A stretch of 64,000 nt of DNA from Burkholderia sp. Bp9143 (lineage in GTDB: Bacteria > Pseudomonadota > Gammaproteobacteria > Burkholderiales > Burkholderiaceae): positions 1 to 64,000 of the forward strand of contig NZ_QTPO01000005.1 of the NCBI RefSeq assembly GCF_003853645.1, in the 5' to 3' direction. Of this stretch, positions 1-9,072 are shown in pieces. How positions within the stretch are numbered: position 1 is the stretch's first letter; the number at the start of each line of letters is the position of its first letter. The notes beneath the pieces are model-generated. The model worked only from the letters and a program-made list of their open reading frames with translations, did not search any database and had not been told where the DNA came from. Position numbers and translations under genes: made by a program.

Positions 1-288
1 GCCCAGCGATTTCCTGCCGCGATAGCGCAGGTAGGGCAGACGGTTCCGACTGCGCGACTTCGCGTATTGCTCGCACGTCGCGTTGATCGTGCCGGAGTGG
101 ATACCGAGCGCCTTGCTGCTCCCCGTCGTCAGCACGTTCAGATCGAATCCCGTCGGCCATTTCTTCCTCCACTTGAGCGCGTGCTTCTGCGTGTCATTGC
201 AGAAGTTCCAGACGTAGTTCACCGCGCGGCTCTGCTTGTTGAGCAGTCCGTTGAGCGACTTCACGCGGTAGCGGTAGACAAGGTTCAT
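1..288 (-). CDS. tnpB: TnpB-like protein of an IS200/IS605-type element, N-terminal part only
   Basis: The minus strand is open from an ATG at 286-288 to the left window edge (96 codons, no stop), so only the N-terminus is present. It begins MNLVYRYRVKSLNGLLNKQ and continues through AVNYVWNFCNDTQKHALKW. This matches the N-terminal helix-turn-helix part of the TnpB/OrfB family, which are RNA-guided nucleases carried by IS200/IS605 transposons. The RuvC-like catalytic motifs and zinc ribbon would lie outside the window, so activity cannot be judged. A purine stretch (AGGATCACC) precedes the start. The element's end lies to the right, between this start and the MFS gene remnant. Family identity is by recognition of the N-terminal pattern. 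Confidence 0.8.
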   Translation of the reverse strand, partial: MNLVYRYRVKSLNGLLNKQSRAVNYVWNFCNDTQKHALKWRKKWPTGFDLNVLTTGSSKALGIHSGTINATCEQYAKSRSRNRLPYLRYRGRKSLG

Positions 289-366
289 GCCGGTGATCCT
301 AACCCGTGGAAGAAGCTACCTGTCAACAGCATTATTTTCCTTCCCGCCATGCGCTCCGCAGGAAGT

Positions 367-398
367 CCCCTTGAGGGAAATGACGTGGTTCCTCGGGG
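367..398. repeat. Imperfect hairpin at the presumed end of the IS200/IS605-like element
   Basis: An imperfect palindrome lies here: CCCC-TT-GAGG-G-AA on the left pairs with TTCCTCGGGG on the right, leaving two small bulges, with a short loop. Subterminal imperfect hairpins are the recognition structures of IS200/IS605 elements, which lack terminal inverted repeats. It sits between the tnpB start and the first recognisable MFS codons (about 405), where the element end is expected. The exact cleavage site cannot be fixed without an uninterrupted homologous site. Confidence 0.5.
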
Positions 399-404
399 CA
401 ATTC

Positions 405-608
405 GTGCGGATCCTCGGTGCGCGGCCCGATGCGCATGCCCGCCTCGTCGGCTGCTACATGCTGTTCTATTCGGTCGGCAGCGGGCTCGGCGCGATCGCG
501 TCGACGATGATGTATGCGCACGCCGGATGGATCGGCGTCTGCGGGCTCGGCGCGGCGGTCAGCGTGGCCGCGTTCGTCGTGTGGGTCGTGACGCTCGGGC
601 GTGCATGA
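405..608 (+). pseudogene. 3' remnant of an MFS transporter gene
   Basis: About 67 codons remain, ending in a TGA. The translation resembles the last one or two membrane segments of a major facilitator transporter: ARLVGCYMLFYSVGSGLGAI and VCGLGAAVSVAAFVVWVVT, with glycine-rich helices and a short cytoplasmic tail. There is no plausible start or N-terminal half. The sequence to the left belongs to the tnpB-type element, so the gene was probably interrupted, and the 5' part would lie beyond the left edge if it was not lost. The fragment alone could not form a transporter. The ATG at 405 is where the open frame begins, not a demonstrated start. Confidence 0.6.
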
Positions 609-661
609 CTCGGATTGAAAACGACGCGCGAATCACGGCGATCATCCGGGCAGCAAACGGC

Positions 662-694
662 AAAAAGCCGGCTCGCCCGAATCGGGCGACCGGC
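662..694 (-). terminator. Intrinsic terminator of the bceB-K operon
   Basis: Reading the minus strand, a stem built from the arms TCGCCCGA and TCGGGCGA, extended by GCCGG/CCGGC with one bulge, is followed by five T residues (AAAAA at 662-666 on the plus strand). It lies 75 bases past the bceK stop, so it is well placed to end the long minus-strand bce operon. Confidence 0.75.
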
Positions 695-768
695 ATGGGC
701 GGCCGGCCTGCGAACCGGACGCGCATGCGCGCGCCGGCTCGAGTGTCGCGGCGACGTGCCGCGCTCGC

Positions 769-1935
769 TTACCCCGCCGCCTGGATCGCCTCTTCGTACA
801 CGCCGGCGACGCGTCGCGCGATCACCGCGTTGTCGAAATGGTCGCGCGCGTAGCGCTTGCACGCGGCCTCGTCCGGCAGGGCGATCGCGCCCGACAGCGC
901 GCCGCCGAGCCCTTCCGCGATCGCATTCGCGCCGGTCGACGGCAGCACGAGATCGTTGGACAGCCCGGCGACCGCCTCCGGCAGCCCGCCGACCGGCGTG
1001 ACCAGCACCGGCGTGCCGGACGCAAGCGATTCGACCGTGATCAGCCCGAAGCCCTCGAGCGCGACCGTCGGCACGACACTGACCGTCGCCGCGCAGTACA
1101 GCGCCGCGAGATGGTTGTCGGGCACGAAACCGAGCAGCTTCACGTTGTCCTGCAGCCCGGCCTCGTCGATGCGCTGCTGCAGCTCCTCGCCGATCTTGCC
1201 CTTGCCGGCGATCAGCAGCAGCACGTCCGGGTGACGGTGCTTGACGAGCCCGATCGCGTCGATCAGGTCCTCCAGCCCCATGCGCCGCACGAGCCGGCGC
1301 ACGGCCAGCACGATCGGCCGGTCCTGCGGCAATTGCAGCTTGTGCCGCGCCTCGCCCGGCGTGAGCGGCGTGTCGAACTGCGCGGTATCGACGCAGCCCG
1401 GAATCACGCGCACGCGCGACGGGTCGATGCCGTAGCGGTTCGTCAGGATCTGGCCGAACGCCTGCGACAGCACGATCAGGCGCGACGAGCGCGTATACAC
1501 CGCCTGTTCGAGATAGCGCTTCGCGCGCTGCCCGAGCGACGCGGCGCCCTCGACCTGGCTTTCGTCGGCCCACGGCCCCTGGAAGTGCGACACCTGCGGA
1601 ATCCCGCGCGTCACGTCGAGGCCCGGGAACGTGTACAGCGCGAAGTGCGACGAAATCACGTCCGGCCGCTCGCTGCGGATCTCGTCGCGCAGCGCACGGC
1701 GCGCGGCGAGCATCCGGCGCGCGAGCGGCTGCGACGCGGGCCCGAAGCCCTGGATCGCACCGCCCGTGTCGTCGGCGACCTTCGGAGAGCCGGCGACGAG
1801 CCCGCGCACCTCGACGCCCGCACCGGGCAGCGCGCCGACGAGCGAGTAGTACATCCGGTCGAGGCCGCCCGCGCGTTCGGGGAACCAGTGCATGCCGATT
1901 TGCAACGATTTGATCGGCCGGGAAGATTGGGACAT
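769..1935 (-). CDS. bceK: BceK, GT4 glycosyltransferase of cepacian synthesis
   Basis: This 388-residue protein has the two-Rossmann-fold (GT-B) layout of GT4 enzymes. It should add one sugar to the undecaprenyl-linked cepacian repeat at the inner face of the cytoplasmic membrane. A glycine-rich acceptor loop lies near residues 22-24. The donor site has RRLVRRMGLEDL around 213-224 and the EX7E motif E294 to E302 within ALEGFGLITVESL. The ATG overlaps the bceJ stop by one base (TGATG), so the pair is probably translationally coupled. It is the last gene of the run and is followed by an intrinsic terminator. The name rests on gene order and family. Which linkage it makes cannot be read from the sequence. 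Confidence 0.88.
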   Translation of the reverse strand: MSQSSRPIKSLQIGMHWFPERAGGLDRMYYSLVGALPGAGVEVRGLVAGSPKVADDTGGAIQGFGPASQPLARRMLAARRALRDEIRSERPDVISSHFALYTFPGLDVTRGIPQVSHFQGPWADESQVEGAASLGQRAKRYLEQAVYTRSSRLIVLSQAFGQILTNRYGIDPSRVRVIPGCVDTAQFDTPLTPGEARHKLQLPQDRPIVLAVRRLVRRMGLEDLIDAIGLVKHRHPDVLLLIAGKGKIGEELQQRIDEAGLQDNVKLLGFVPDNHLAALYCAATVSVVPTVALEGFGLITVESLASGTPVLVTPVGGLPEAVAGLSNDLVLPSTGANAIAEGLGGALSGAIALPDEAACKRYARDHFDNAVIARRVAGVYEEAIQAAG

Positions 1936-3119
1936 CAGGACTGCTCCTGCGTGACTGCATGCTCGACCCGCTCGAATGCGGACGGCTGCGTGGGTTGGCC
2001 GATGCGCCGGTAAAGCGCGACGTACTGGGCGCCCATATGGGCCCAGCCGAAACGGGTCATCAGTTCGCGGGCCGCGTCGCCCATCGCGCGACAGGTGTCG
2101 CGCGACGCCGCGAGCGAGCCGATCGCCTGCGCGAGCGCAGCGGGATCGTCCGGGTCTTCCAGCACGATCCCGCAGTCGCGCGTGATGATTTCCGCGCCGC
2201 CGGCGGTGCGCGCGGTGACGACCGGCAGCCCGGCCGCCATCGCTTCCAGCAGCGACAGGCTCATCGCTTCGTAGCGCGACGGAAACACGTACGCGTCGAC
2301 CGAGCGCATCAGCGTCGGCATGTTCTTCACGAGCCCGAGGAAATGCACGCGCGACGCGATGCCGAGCGCGCGCGCCTCGTCCGGATACGGGCTGCCGGGC
2401 AGATAGCCGGCCACCGCGAGATGGACGTTCGCCGGCAGTTTCGTCAGCGCCTTCAGCACGGTGCCGAGGTTCTTGCGCGGCGTGCGCAGGTCGCCGACGA
2501 ACAGCAGCAGGAACGCGTCGTCCGGCAGCTTGAACGCCGCGCGATCGGCCTGCGCACCCGCGAACGCGCTGCCGTCGACGCCGTTGTAGATCACGCTGAT
2601 CTTGCGGCTGTCGATGCCGAGCCCGGCGATCTCGTCGGCCACCTTCTGCGACACGGCCGTGATCGCGCGCGAACGCCGGTACGCCCAGCGCTCGAGCGAG
2701 GTGTTCACGCGCGTATAGACGTACTGGTAGGCCGACCACAGCCCCTTCGTCGGCCCGAACGGGTAGTACGGGCTCTTGAACCAGCCGCCGTGCACGAAGT
2801 GCGCGGTATTCACGTCGGCCTTGATCCACGAGATGAAGCCGTTCACGTGCAGCACGTCGTATTCGCCGCGATGCGCGCGCAGCCAGGCCGCGCTCTTGAG
2901 TGCGAACACCTGCTGCTTGACGAGATTCGACGGCCAGAAACCGCCGACCTTGATCGGCACCCAGCGCACGCGCGGGTCGGCCAGCAGCTCGGGCGCGACA
3001 TGCGACGCGACCAGCGTGACCTCGTAGTTTTCGGCCAGCGCCGCGCGCGCGATTTCGTAATTGACGCGGCCCTGCCCGTCGTTATGTCGCACGACGTGCG
3101 TGACGATCGCGATTCTCAA
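1935..3119 (-). CDS. bceJ: BceJ, GT4 glycosyltransferase of cepacian synthesis, probable TTG start
   Basis: A 394-residue GT4 glycosyltransferase. The donor motif VGDLRTPRKNLG is near 208-219, and the EX7E pair E284/E292 lies in SRYEAMSLSLLEAM. The open frame extends far upstream inside bceI, but homology begins with RIAIVTHVVRHNDGQG. The only fitting start is a TTG at 3117-3119 that overlaps the bceI stop, preceded by a strong ribosome-binding site GGGGAGG about 6 bases upstream. A TTG start overlapping the stop of the preceding gene suggests coupled and possibly damped translation. Its role is inferred from its place between the polymerase gene bceI and bceK. Confidence 0.86.
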   Translation of the reverse strand: MRIAIVTHVVRHNDGQGRVNYEIARAALAENYEVTLVASHVAPELLADPRVRWVPIKVGGFWPSNLVKQQVFALKSAAWLRAHRGEYDVLHVNGFISWIKADVNTAHFVHGGWFKSPYYPFGPTKGLWSAYQYVYTRVNTSLERWAYRRSRAITAVSQKVADEIAGLGIDSRKISVIYNGVDGSAFAGAQADRAAFKLPDDAFLLLFVGDLRTPRKNLGTVLKALTKLPANVHLAVAGYLPGSPYPDEARALGIASRVHFLGLVKNMPTLMRSVDAYVFPSRYEAMSLSLLEAMAAGLPVVTARTAGGAEIITRDCGIVLEDPDDPAALAQAIGSLAASRDTCRAMGDAARELMTRFGWAHMGAQYVALYRRIGQPTQPSAFERVEHAVTQEQS

Positions 3120-4582
3120 TGGTCGCCTCCCCGTGAACGCGCGGCGGCCAGTTGGCGCTGCGCCTTCTGCCAGTGCGCCGCGGATAGAATTGAAAAAATG
3201 GCCGTGAACAGCAGCAGGCCGCCCGTGCCGATCAGCGAGTTCGTGAATACGAGCATCGCGAATACCGACAGGCACAGGCTCAGGCATGCGCCGACGAACT
3301 TGTCCTTGCGCAATTTGAACGCCGCGCGCAACGTGCGGGCGAGCAGCATCACGACACCCGACAGGTACAGCAGCGTGCCGGGCCAGCCGAGCACGAACGG
3401 CACGTTCATCACGCCGCTGTCGAAGCTGCCGTACTTGCCGAGCTCGCCGCTGTCGCTCGACAGCTTGGTGGACGCGCCGGTCGCGCCCATCCCTTCGCCG
3501 GCGACGTCGGTGAACGCCGTTTGCGCGAAGGTCGCGTAGAACTTGTTGCGGTCGTCGTAGCTGCGGTCGTCCTTCAGGTTCGTGATCGACTGCAGACGCT
3601 GTCCGAGCCGGTCGGCCACCGGCCCGACGGTCAGGAGCGGCACGCAGAGCCCGACCAGCACGACACCGCTGATCAGGATCCGCATCCGCACGCGGTTGCT
3701 CGACTGCACGAGCTGGATCGCGAGCGCGATCACCCAGCCGCCCCAGGTCGAGCGCACGAGACACAGCGCGAACGACACGAAACCGGCGGCGCCCGCGAAC
3801 CAGCGGACCTTCTGCGGTGCCGCGAACACGAACACCAGCGCGCCCATGATCGCGAACGCGAACGGCCCCGACGAGTTCATCGTGCTGAATACCCGCACGC
3901 CGTACGGCACCGGCTCGCCCTGCGAACCCATGTCCGAGCCGATCATCCACAGCACGTCCCACTGTGGCATCACGAAGTACTGCACGACCCCGTACACGCC
4001 CATCACGAGCATGCCCCACATGAACGTGGACAGCAGCACGTCGCGGTACTCGGGATAGTCGCGCGAGTTGACCATGATGTGAAAGCCGATCAGCACCGGG
4101 TACACCCAGTTCGCGAGGTCGTACGTCGCGGCCATCACGCCGCTCGACACGATCCCGACCAGATACGCATACGTCAGCCCGAACAGCATCAGCAGCACGG
4201 GAATCCCGCGCCGCTGGGCGAGCACGCGGTAATGCCTGAGCAGCCCGAACCCGGCGATCATCGTCACCGCGAGCGGCGCGACCTGGATCAGGCTCGTCGG
4301 CGTGAACGCGCCCTTCGACCAGTCGGCGAGACGCCGCACTTCGGGGCTCAGGAACCACACCCACCACATGAAGCCGACGTAGCGCGCCGGGCTCTTGAAA
4401 TACAGCCAGATGCCGACCGCGATGGCCAGCACCGGAAACGCGAGCGTCAGCACCTTGCCCTGGTGAATGGCGATCAGCGCGGCGGTGAACGTCCACAGCC
4501 CGGCCTGCCCGACCCAGTGCTTCGGTTCGGGTAACCGGCGGCGGTTGCGCGACGGTGCGCGTTCGGCGGCAATCGTACTCAT
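3116..4582 (-). CDS. bceI: BceI, Wzy-type polysaccharide polymerase
   Basis: A 488-residue integral membrane protein with roughly ten to twelve hydrophobic segments starting near residue 28. It has a large hydrophilic periplasmic stretch around VADRLGQRLQSITNLKDD and the KLSSDSGELGKYGSFDSG region before the last helices. This is the architecture of O-antigen polymerase/ligase (Wzy/WaaL-like) proteins, which join lipid-linked repeat units in the periplasm. Wzy proteins diverge strongly, so the call rests on topology and on position five genes after the bceF kinase. It starts 10 bases after the bceH stop, and its own stop overlaps the bceJ start. Confidence 0.85.
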   Translation of the reverse strand: MSTIAAERAPSRNRRRLPEPKHWVGQAGLWTFTAALIAIHQGKVLTLAFPVLAIAVGIWLYFKSPARYVGFMWWVWFLSPEVRRLADWSKGAFTPTSLIQVAPLAVTMIAGFGLLRHYRVLAQRRGIPVLLMLFGLTYAYLVGIVSSGVMAATYDLANWVYPVLIGFHIMVNSRDYPEYRDVLLSTFMWGMLVMGVYGVVQYFVMPQWDVLWMIGSDMGSQGEPVPYGVRVFSTMNSSGPFAFAIMGALVFVFAAPQKVRWFAGAAGFVSFALCLVRSTWGGWVIALAIQLVQSSNRVRMRILISGVVLVGLCVPLLTVGPVADRLGQRLQSITNLKDDRSYDDRNKFYATFAQTAFTDVAGEGMGATGASTKLSSDSGELGKYGSFDSGVMNVPFVLGWPGTLLYLSGVVMLLARTLRAAFKLRKDKFVGACLSLCLSVFAMLVFTNSLIGTGGLLLFTAIFSILSAAHWQKAQRQLAAARSRGGDH

Positions 4583-4592
4583 CGATCCGCTC

Positions 4593-5729
4593 TCACCGCG
4601 ACGACGGGCGCGAATCCGCGAGCGGCATCGCGAGACCGGCGGCCGCCGGCGTGCGACGCCGGCGCAGCATGTCGCCCGTGATCCGCACGTGCTGTTCGGC
4701 GAACGCCTGCGTGGTCAGGTCGCGCTCGCGCAGGCATGCGGCCGCGGCGCGCGCGCACTCGAGCGCGGCGACCGGATCGGCCACGAAGCGATCGGCGGCC
4801 TGGCGCATCGCCTGTGCGTCGAACGCCGGCACGTAGGCGGCCGTGTCATGCGGGAAGTAGTCGCTGAGCCCGCCGACGTCGGACACGATCATCGGCTTGC
4901 CGACCGCCGCCGCCTCGAGCATCACGGTGATGCCCGACGCGTGGAAGTTCGGTCGCAGCGGCACGACGATCACGTCGGCCCATGCGTACAACTCGTGCTG
5001 CTTCGCGAGGCCCGATGCCGAGCCGATCTTCACGTTCGGCGCATGCCACTCGCGCGGCACGCGGCGGCGCGTCGCGAGCCGCACGTCGTAGCGCTCGTCG
5101 CCGCCAAACGCGGCGAGGAACGTGCGCCAGTCACGGTCGCGGTCGTTGCCGATCGCGGCGATCCGCAGCGGCCGGTTCGGCTGCCATTGCCGCGGTTCGG
5201 TCGGCGGGAAATCCTGCGTGTTCAGCCCGTAGTAGACGAACTCGGCTTCGCGCCCGAGATAGCGGCGGCACAGCTCGGCGTTGTCGCGGGCGAGCGTCGT
5301 CAGCGCGTCGGCGCGCGCGAGCAGCTTGCGGTACAGCCAGCGGCGCGGGCCGCCGAACGTGGTCCACTTGTCGAACAGCCAGACGCTCTGCGCGAGCAGC
5401 AGCGGGCGCTTGCCCCGTGCGCCGGCGAGCTTCAGGATCAGTGCGGCGGCAAGATGCTCCTGCTCCGTGTGCGTCCAGATCACGTCGGTGGCCAGCAGCG
5501 CGGCGCGATTGCGCCACGCGTGCATGACGTCGAAGCCGAGCGTCGCCTTCAGCGCACGGCGTGCGAGGCTCGCGACACGGTTCTCGCGCCGGTCCTGCGA
5601 ATAGGTCAGCCGGAACTCGTCGGATTCCGCGTGGTGATAGCCGTACAGGCAGCCGATGTTCTCGCCTTTCCGGTAGGTACGCGGATCGGCGCCGTAAAAC
5701 AGGTGGACGTGAACTTTCGTGGCAGTCAT
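4593..5729 (-). CDS. bceH: BceH, glycosyltransferase (GT4-like) of cepacian synthesis
   Basis: A 378-residue GT-B fold protein. The C-terminal donor domain shows NRPLRIAAIGNDRDRDW, then the acidic loop HASGITVMLEAAAVGKPMIV and VGGLSDYF, typical of family 4-like transferases although the usual EX7E is modified. The N-terminus begins TKVHVHLFYGADPRTYRKGEN and has no signal peptide, as expected for a cytoplasmic enzyme acting at the membrane face. It sits 43 bases after bceG and 10 bases before bceI. The assignment to cepacian synthesis follows from operon position; the acceptor and linkage are unknown. Confidence 0.85.
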   Translation of the reverse strand: MTATKVHVHLFYGADPRTYRKGENIGCLYGYHHAESDEFRLTYSQDRRENRVASLARRALKATLGFDVMHAWRNRAALLATDVIWTHTEQEHLAAALILKLAGARGKRPLLLAQSVWLFDKWTTFGGPRRWLYRKLLARADALTTLARDNAELCRRYLGREAEFVYYGLNTQDFPPTEPRQWQPNRPLRIAAIGNDRDRDWRTFLAAFGGDERYDVRLATRRRVPREWHAPNVKIGSASGLAKQHELYAWADVIVVPLRPNFHASGITVMLEAAAVGKPMIVSDVGGLSDYFPHDTAAYVPAFDAQAMRQAADRFVADPVAALECARAAAACLRERDLTTQAFAEQHVRITGDMLRRRRTPAAAGLAMPLADSRPSSR

Positions 5730-5772
5730 GCAAGCCCTCCGGGGGTAGCTGTGCGCGATGCGCGCAGCCCGT

Positions 5773-6732
5773 TCAAGACGTCACCGGCGGCATCGCCGCA
5801 CGATGGGGGGCAAGGTTCGCGCGGCGCGCATCGCGTGCGCCGCGGCGCACCGCGCGCCAGTGCTCGCGCACGCGGTCGCGCCGCGCGGTATGCAGCGAGA
5901 GCAGCACGTGCGCGAAGCCCGGATAGACGCGCGTGCCGACCAGCGTCCACCACCACCACGCGATCTCGCGCCGCATCAGCGGCAGATGCTCGCGCAGGAT
6001 CAGGTGCAGGTTGTACGCGCCGTTGCTGATCGCATTCAGCGACGCGGCATCGCGCCGGTCGTCGTCGAAACGTTCGGCCGGAAAATGATCGACCGCGATC
6101 GCCGGGTCGTAGACGAGCTTCCAGCCTTCGCGCTGCACGTGCATGCTGAAACCCATGTCGTTGTGCACCTGCGCGCCGGCGCCGCGCAGTCGCGTATCGA
6201 AGCGCAGTCGCTCGATCGCGGCGCGGCGGTAGCTCATGTTCGCGCCTTTCAGCATGTCGACTTCGCGCGCGCCGCCGACGCCAAGGTGATGGTTGCCGAT
6301 GATCTTGCCGGACAGCGTGAGCTGGCCGACGAGCTCGCGCGATTCGTCGAGCACGCGGCCCTTCTCGTGCACCCAGTCGCGGCCGCCGACCGCACCGACG
6401 CGCGGATCGGCCAGGAACACGGCTTCGACGCGCGCGAGCCAGTCGGCGTGCGGCGCCGCGTCGTCGTCGGTGATCGCGACGATGTCACCGGTCGCCGAGT
6501 CGAGCCCCTTGTTCAGCGCGGCGACCTGCCCCGGCACGTCGACGGGCACGATCCGCAGTGGCAGCATGCCGCCGACCGACGGATCGGCAAGGCGCTCGTG
6601 CGTGGCATCGTCCTCCGGGCGCGCGACGACGATCACCTCGTCGGGCAGCCGCTGCTGCCGCTGCAGCGCCAGCAGGCAGCGCGCGAGGTCGGCGGGACGC
6701 CGGTAGGTCGGAACGAGCACGGAAATTTTCAT
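5773..6732 (-). CDS. bceG: BceG, GT2 glycosyltransferase of cepacian synthesis
   Basis: A 319-residue GT-A fold transferase of family GT2. The N-terminus MKISVLVPTYRRPADLARCL is the canonical opening, and the nucleotide-sugar/metal motif is the DDD at residues 89-91 within VAITDDDAAPHADW. A C-terminal hydrophobic stretch (IAWWWWTLVGTRVYPGFAHVLL) could associate with the membrane. It follows bceF after 64 bases, the first glycosyltransferase after the kinase, as in the described bce-I cluster. The sugar it transfers is not decidable from the sequence. Confidence 0.88.
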   Translation of the reverse strand: MKISVLVPTYRRPADLARCLLALQRQQRLPDEVIVVARPEDDATHERLADPSVGGMLPLRIVPVDVPGQVAALNKGLDSATGDIVAITDDDAAPHADWLARVEAVFLADPRVGAVGGRDWVHEKGRVLDESRELVGQLTLSGKIIGNHHLGVGGAREVDMLKGANMSYRRAAIERLRFDTRLRGAGAQVHNDMGFSMHVQREGWKLVYDPAIAVDHFPAERFDDDRRDAASLNAISNGAYNLHLILREHLPLMRREIAWWWWTLVGTRVYPGFAHVLLSLHTARRDRVREHWRAVRRGARDARRANLAPHRAAMPPVTS

Positions 6733-6796
6733 CGGGGGGGGTCTCCAGTCGGCCGGGGCGGTGCCGCTCGCACCGGCCCGGTGTCGTGAAATGCGA

Positions 6797-9022
6797 TCAA
6801 GCGCTCAGGTATTCGTGGACGGCCGCATAGCCGCGGCCGTAGCCGCGCGCCTTCGGCGGCACGCCGTTGAAGATCCCGCCTTCCAGATCGACGCCCGCGG
6901 TACGCAGGCGCTTGATCGCGTCGGTGATCTCGCCTTCCGTATGCATGCCCGAGCGCAGCACCAGGAAGGTCGCGCCGGCCATGCGGCCGATGATGGTCGC
7001 GTCGGTCACCGCCAGTACCGGCGGCGAGTCGATCAGCACGACGTCGTAGCGCTTGCCGAGCCCTTCGAGGTATTGCGGCAGGCGCGTCGACATCAGCAGT
7101 TCCGACGGGTTCGGCGGGCGCGTACCGGCCGAGATGAACGACAGGCCCTGGACCGGCGTCTCGCGGATCGCCTCCTCGAGCGGCGACTGATCGCTCAGCA
7201 GCTCGGACAGGCCCGGCTGCGCGGTGAGGCCGAAGTAGCGGTCGAGCATCCCGCGGCGCATGTCGGCGTCGATCAGCAGCACGCGCTTGCCCGAATGCGC
7301 GAGCAGCACCGCGAGGTTGACCGTCAGGAAGCTCTTGCCGATGCCCGGCGTCGGGCCGGTCAGCACGACCACGCGGTTCTTCGCGTCCATCATCGCGAAC
7401 TGCATCGCGGTGCGCAGGCTGCGCATGCTTTCGACGCTCAAGTCCTTCGGACGCAGGCTCGCGAGGATCGGCCGCGCGCGGCCGCCGCCCTTCTCGGCCA
7501 TGGCGTCGAGCTTCACCTGCTCGGCGCTTTGCGGCACCAGCCCGTACAGCGGCAGGTTGAACGTGCGCTCGACGCGGTCCGGATCCTCGATGCCCTGGAA
7601 CAGGTTGCGGCGCAGGAACACGATGCCGGTGCCGAGGATCAGCCCGAGGAACACCGCCGCCGACAGGATCAGCACCTTCTTCGGCTTGACCGGATCGCCC
7701 GGGCGCAGCGCCGAATCGAGGAGGTGGATGTTGCCGCCCGTGCCGGCCTTCTGCACCGACAGTTCCTGCACGCGGTTCAGCAGCAGCACGTAGATGTCCT
7801 CGGCGACCTTCGCGTCACGCTGGAGCTGGACGGCCTTCACTTCGGTCGCCGGCAGGCTGCGGAAGCGGTTGCTGAACTTGTCCTTCTCGCCCTGCAGCTC
7901 CGCGAGCTGCTGCTTCGCGGCGATCACCATCGGGTGCGAATCGGTGAAGCGCTGCGCGAGCGACGCGAGCTGCAGGCGCTGGGCGGCGATCTGCTGCTCG
8001 TACTGCACGCTGCCCTCGAGGTAGACCTTCGCCTCGTCGCTCGCGTTGATCGAGCCGGACGTGCGCTGATACTGCGTCAGCGCGGCTTCCGCGCGCTCGA
8101 GGTCGGACTTCAGGCGCGGTTCCTCGCCCTTCAGGAAGTCGAGCATCTTGGTCGCCTCGGCCTGCTTCGCGATCACGTGCTGGTTCAGGTACGACTGCGC
8201 GAGCGCGTTCGCGATCGCGGCGGTCTGGTCCGGGTCCTTGCCTTCGAGCGAGATCTGCACGACGCCCGTCTGCTTGCCCTGCTCGGTCACCTGGATGCCG
8301 GACTGGAAGCCGGCGATCGCGTCGAGATCGTTGTAGCGGACCACCGTGAATTGCGTGCCCGGACGCGCGACGAGCTTCTGCACGAGCAGCGTCACGCCGC
8401 CTGCCTGCTCCGATTCGCCGACACGGCCCGACAGAAGACGGTTGCCGTTCTGGTCGACCAGCGTGTAGGTGCCGTTCGGGCCAGCCGTCAGCGTCAGCTT
8501 CTTGCCTTCGAGCGCGGGCACGACGTTGATCGTGTCGATGTCGGCGATTTCGCCGCCCCACGCGTACGACCGCAGGCCGAACCAGGCGCGCGACGGCTCG
8601 CCCGGCGTCGCGACGCGCGCGGCCAGGCTGCCAAGCACCGGCAGCGCCTTCGGCACGACCGAGAAGTTCAGCTTGAACTGCTCGACGACCGGTGCGACGA
8701 CGCCGCGGCTCTTGATGATCTCGATTTCCGCATCGGTCGGCGCCTGCTGCGGACCGCTGTTGATCATCGCGCCCGTCTGCGTCTGCGTGAGCGCCTGCGA
8801 CGTGTTGTCGTTGCCCTCGACCCGCACGTGCACGTCGGCCTGATAGACCGGCTTCGCGACGTAGCAATAGAGGCCGGCGAACGCGATGACGGTCACCGCG
8901 ATGCCGAACAGCAGCCAGATGTCGTCCATGAGCACCTGGAGCAGCTGGCCGAGGACGACGTCCTCTTCCTCGGTTTTCGCGGTCAGATCCGCGTATGAGT
9001 GTTTCGCTTGCGTGTTCACCAT
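6797..9022 (-). CDS. bceF: BceF, bacterial tyrosine kinase / Wzc-type copolymerase
   Basis: A 741-residue inner-membrane BY-kinase that controls chain length and export of cepacian. The first membrane helix is near residues 36-56 and the second near 450-470. Between them lies a long periplasmic Wzz domain with coiled-coil-prone stretches (about 285-425). The cytoplasmic kinase has Walker A LTGPTPGIGKSF (554-565), Walker A' LLIDADMRR (582-590) and Walker B VVLIDSPP (661-668). The C-terminal tail has only three tyrosines (728, 732, 738), a small phosphorylation cluster. It is flanked by its presumed partners, the outer-membrane protein BceE and the phosphatase BceD. A paralogue lies in the second cluster at 41860-44112. 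Confidence 0.95.
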   Translation of the reverse strand: MVNTQAKHSYADLTAKTEEEDVVLGQLLQVLMDDIWLLFGIAVTVIAFAGLYCYVAKPVYQADVHVRVEGNDNTSQALTQTQTGAMINSGPQQAPTDAEIEIIKSRGVVAPVVEQFKLNFSVVPKALPVLGSLAARVATPGEPSRAWFGLRSYAWGGEIADIDTINVVPALEGKKLTLTAGPNGTYTLVDQNGNRLLSGRVGESEQAGGVTLLVQKLVARPGTQFTVVRYNDLDAIAGFQSGIQVTEQGKQTGVVQISLEGKDPDQTAAIANALAQSYLNQHVIAKQAEATKMLDFLKGEEPRLKSDLERAEAALTQYQRTSGSINASDEAKVYLEGSVQYEQQIAAQRLQLASLAQRFTDSHPMVIAAKQQLAELQGEKDKFSNRFRSLPATEVKAVQLQRDAKVAEDIYVLLLNRVQELSVQKAGTGGNIHLLDSALRPGDPVKPKKVLILSAAVFLGLILGTGIVFLRRNLFQGIEDPDRVERTFNLPLYGLVPQSAEQVKLDAMAEKGGGRARPILASLRPKDLSVESMRSLRTAMQFAMMDAKNRVVVLTGPTPGIGKSFLTVNLAVLLAHSGKRVLLIDADMRRGMLDRYFGLTAQPGLSELLSDQSPLEEAIRETPVQGLSFISAGTRPPNPSELLMSTRLPQYLEGLGKRYDVVLIDSPPVLAVTDATIIGRMAGATFLVLRSGMHTEGEITDAIKRLRTAGVDLEGGIFNGVPPKARGYGRGYAAVHEYLSA

Positions 9023-9072
9023 TCGTTCCCGCTTGAGTGGTGCCGGGGCGGAGGCGCCGCCCCGGCGGGCTA

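Noticed and set aside
6761-8998. A 745-codon plus-strand open frame
   Set aside because: Antisense to bceF; the Walker motifs are on the minus strand, and the plus product is arginine- and alanine-rich noise.
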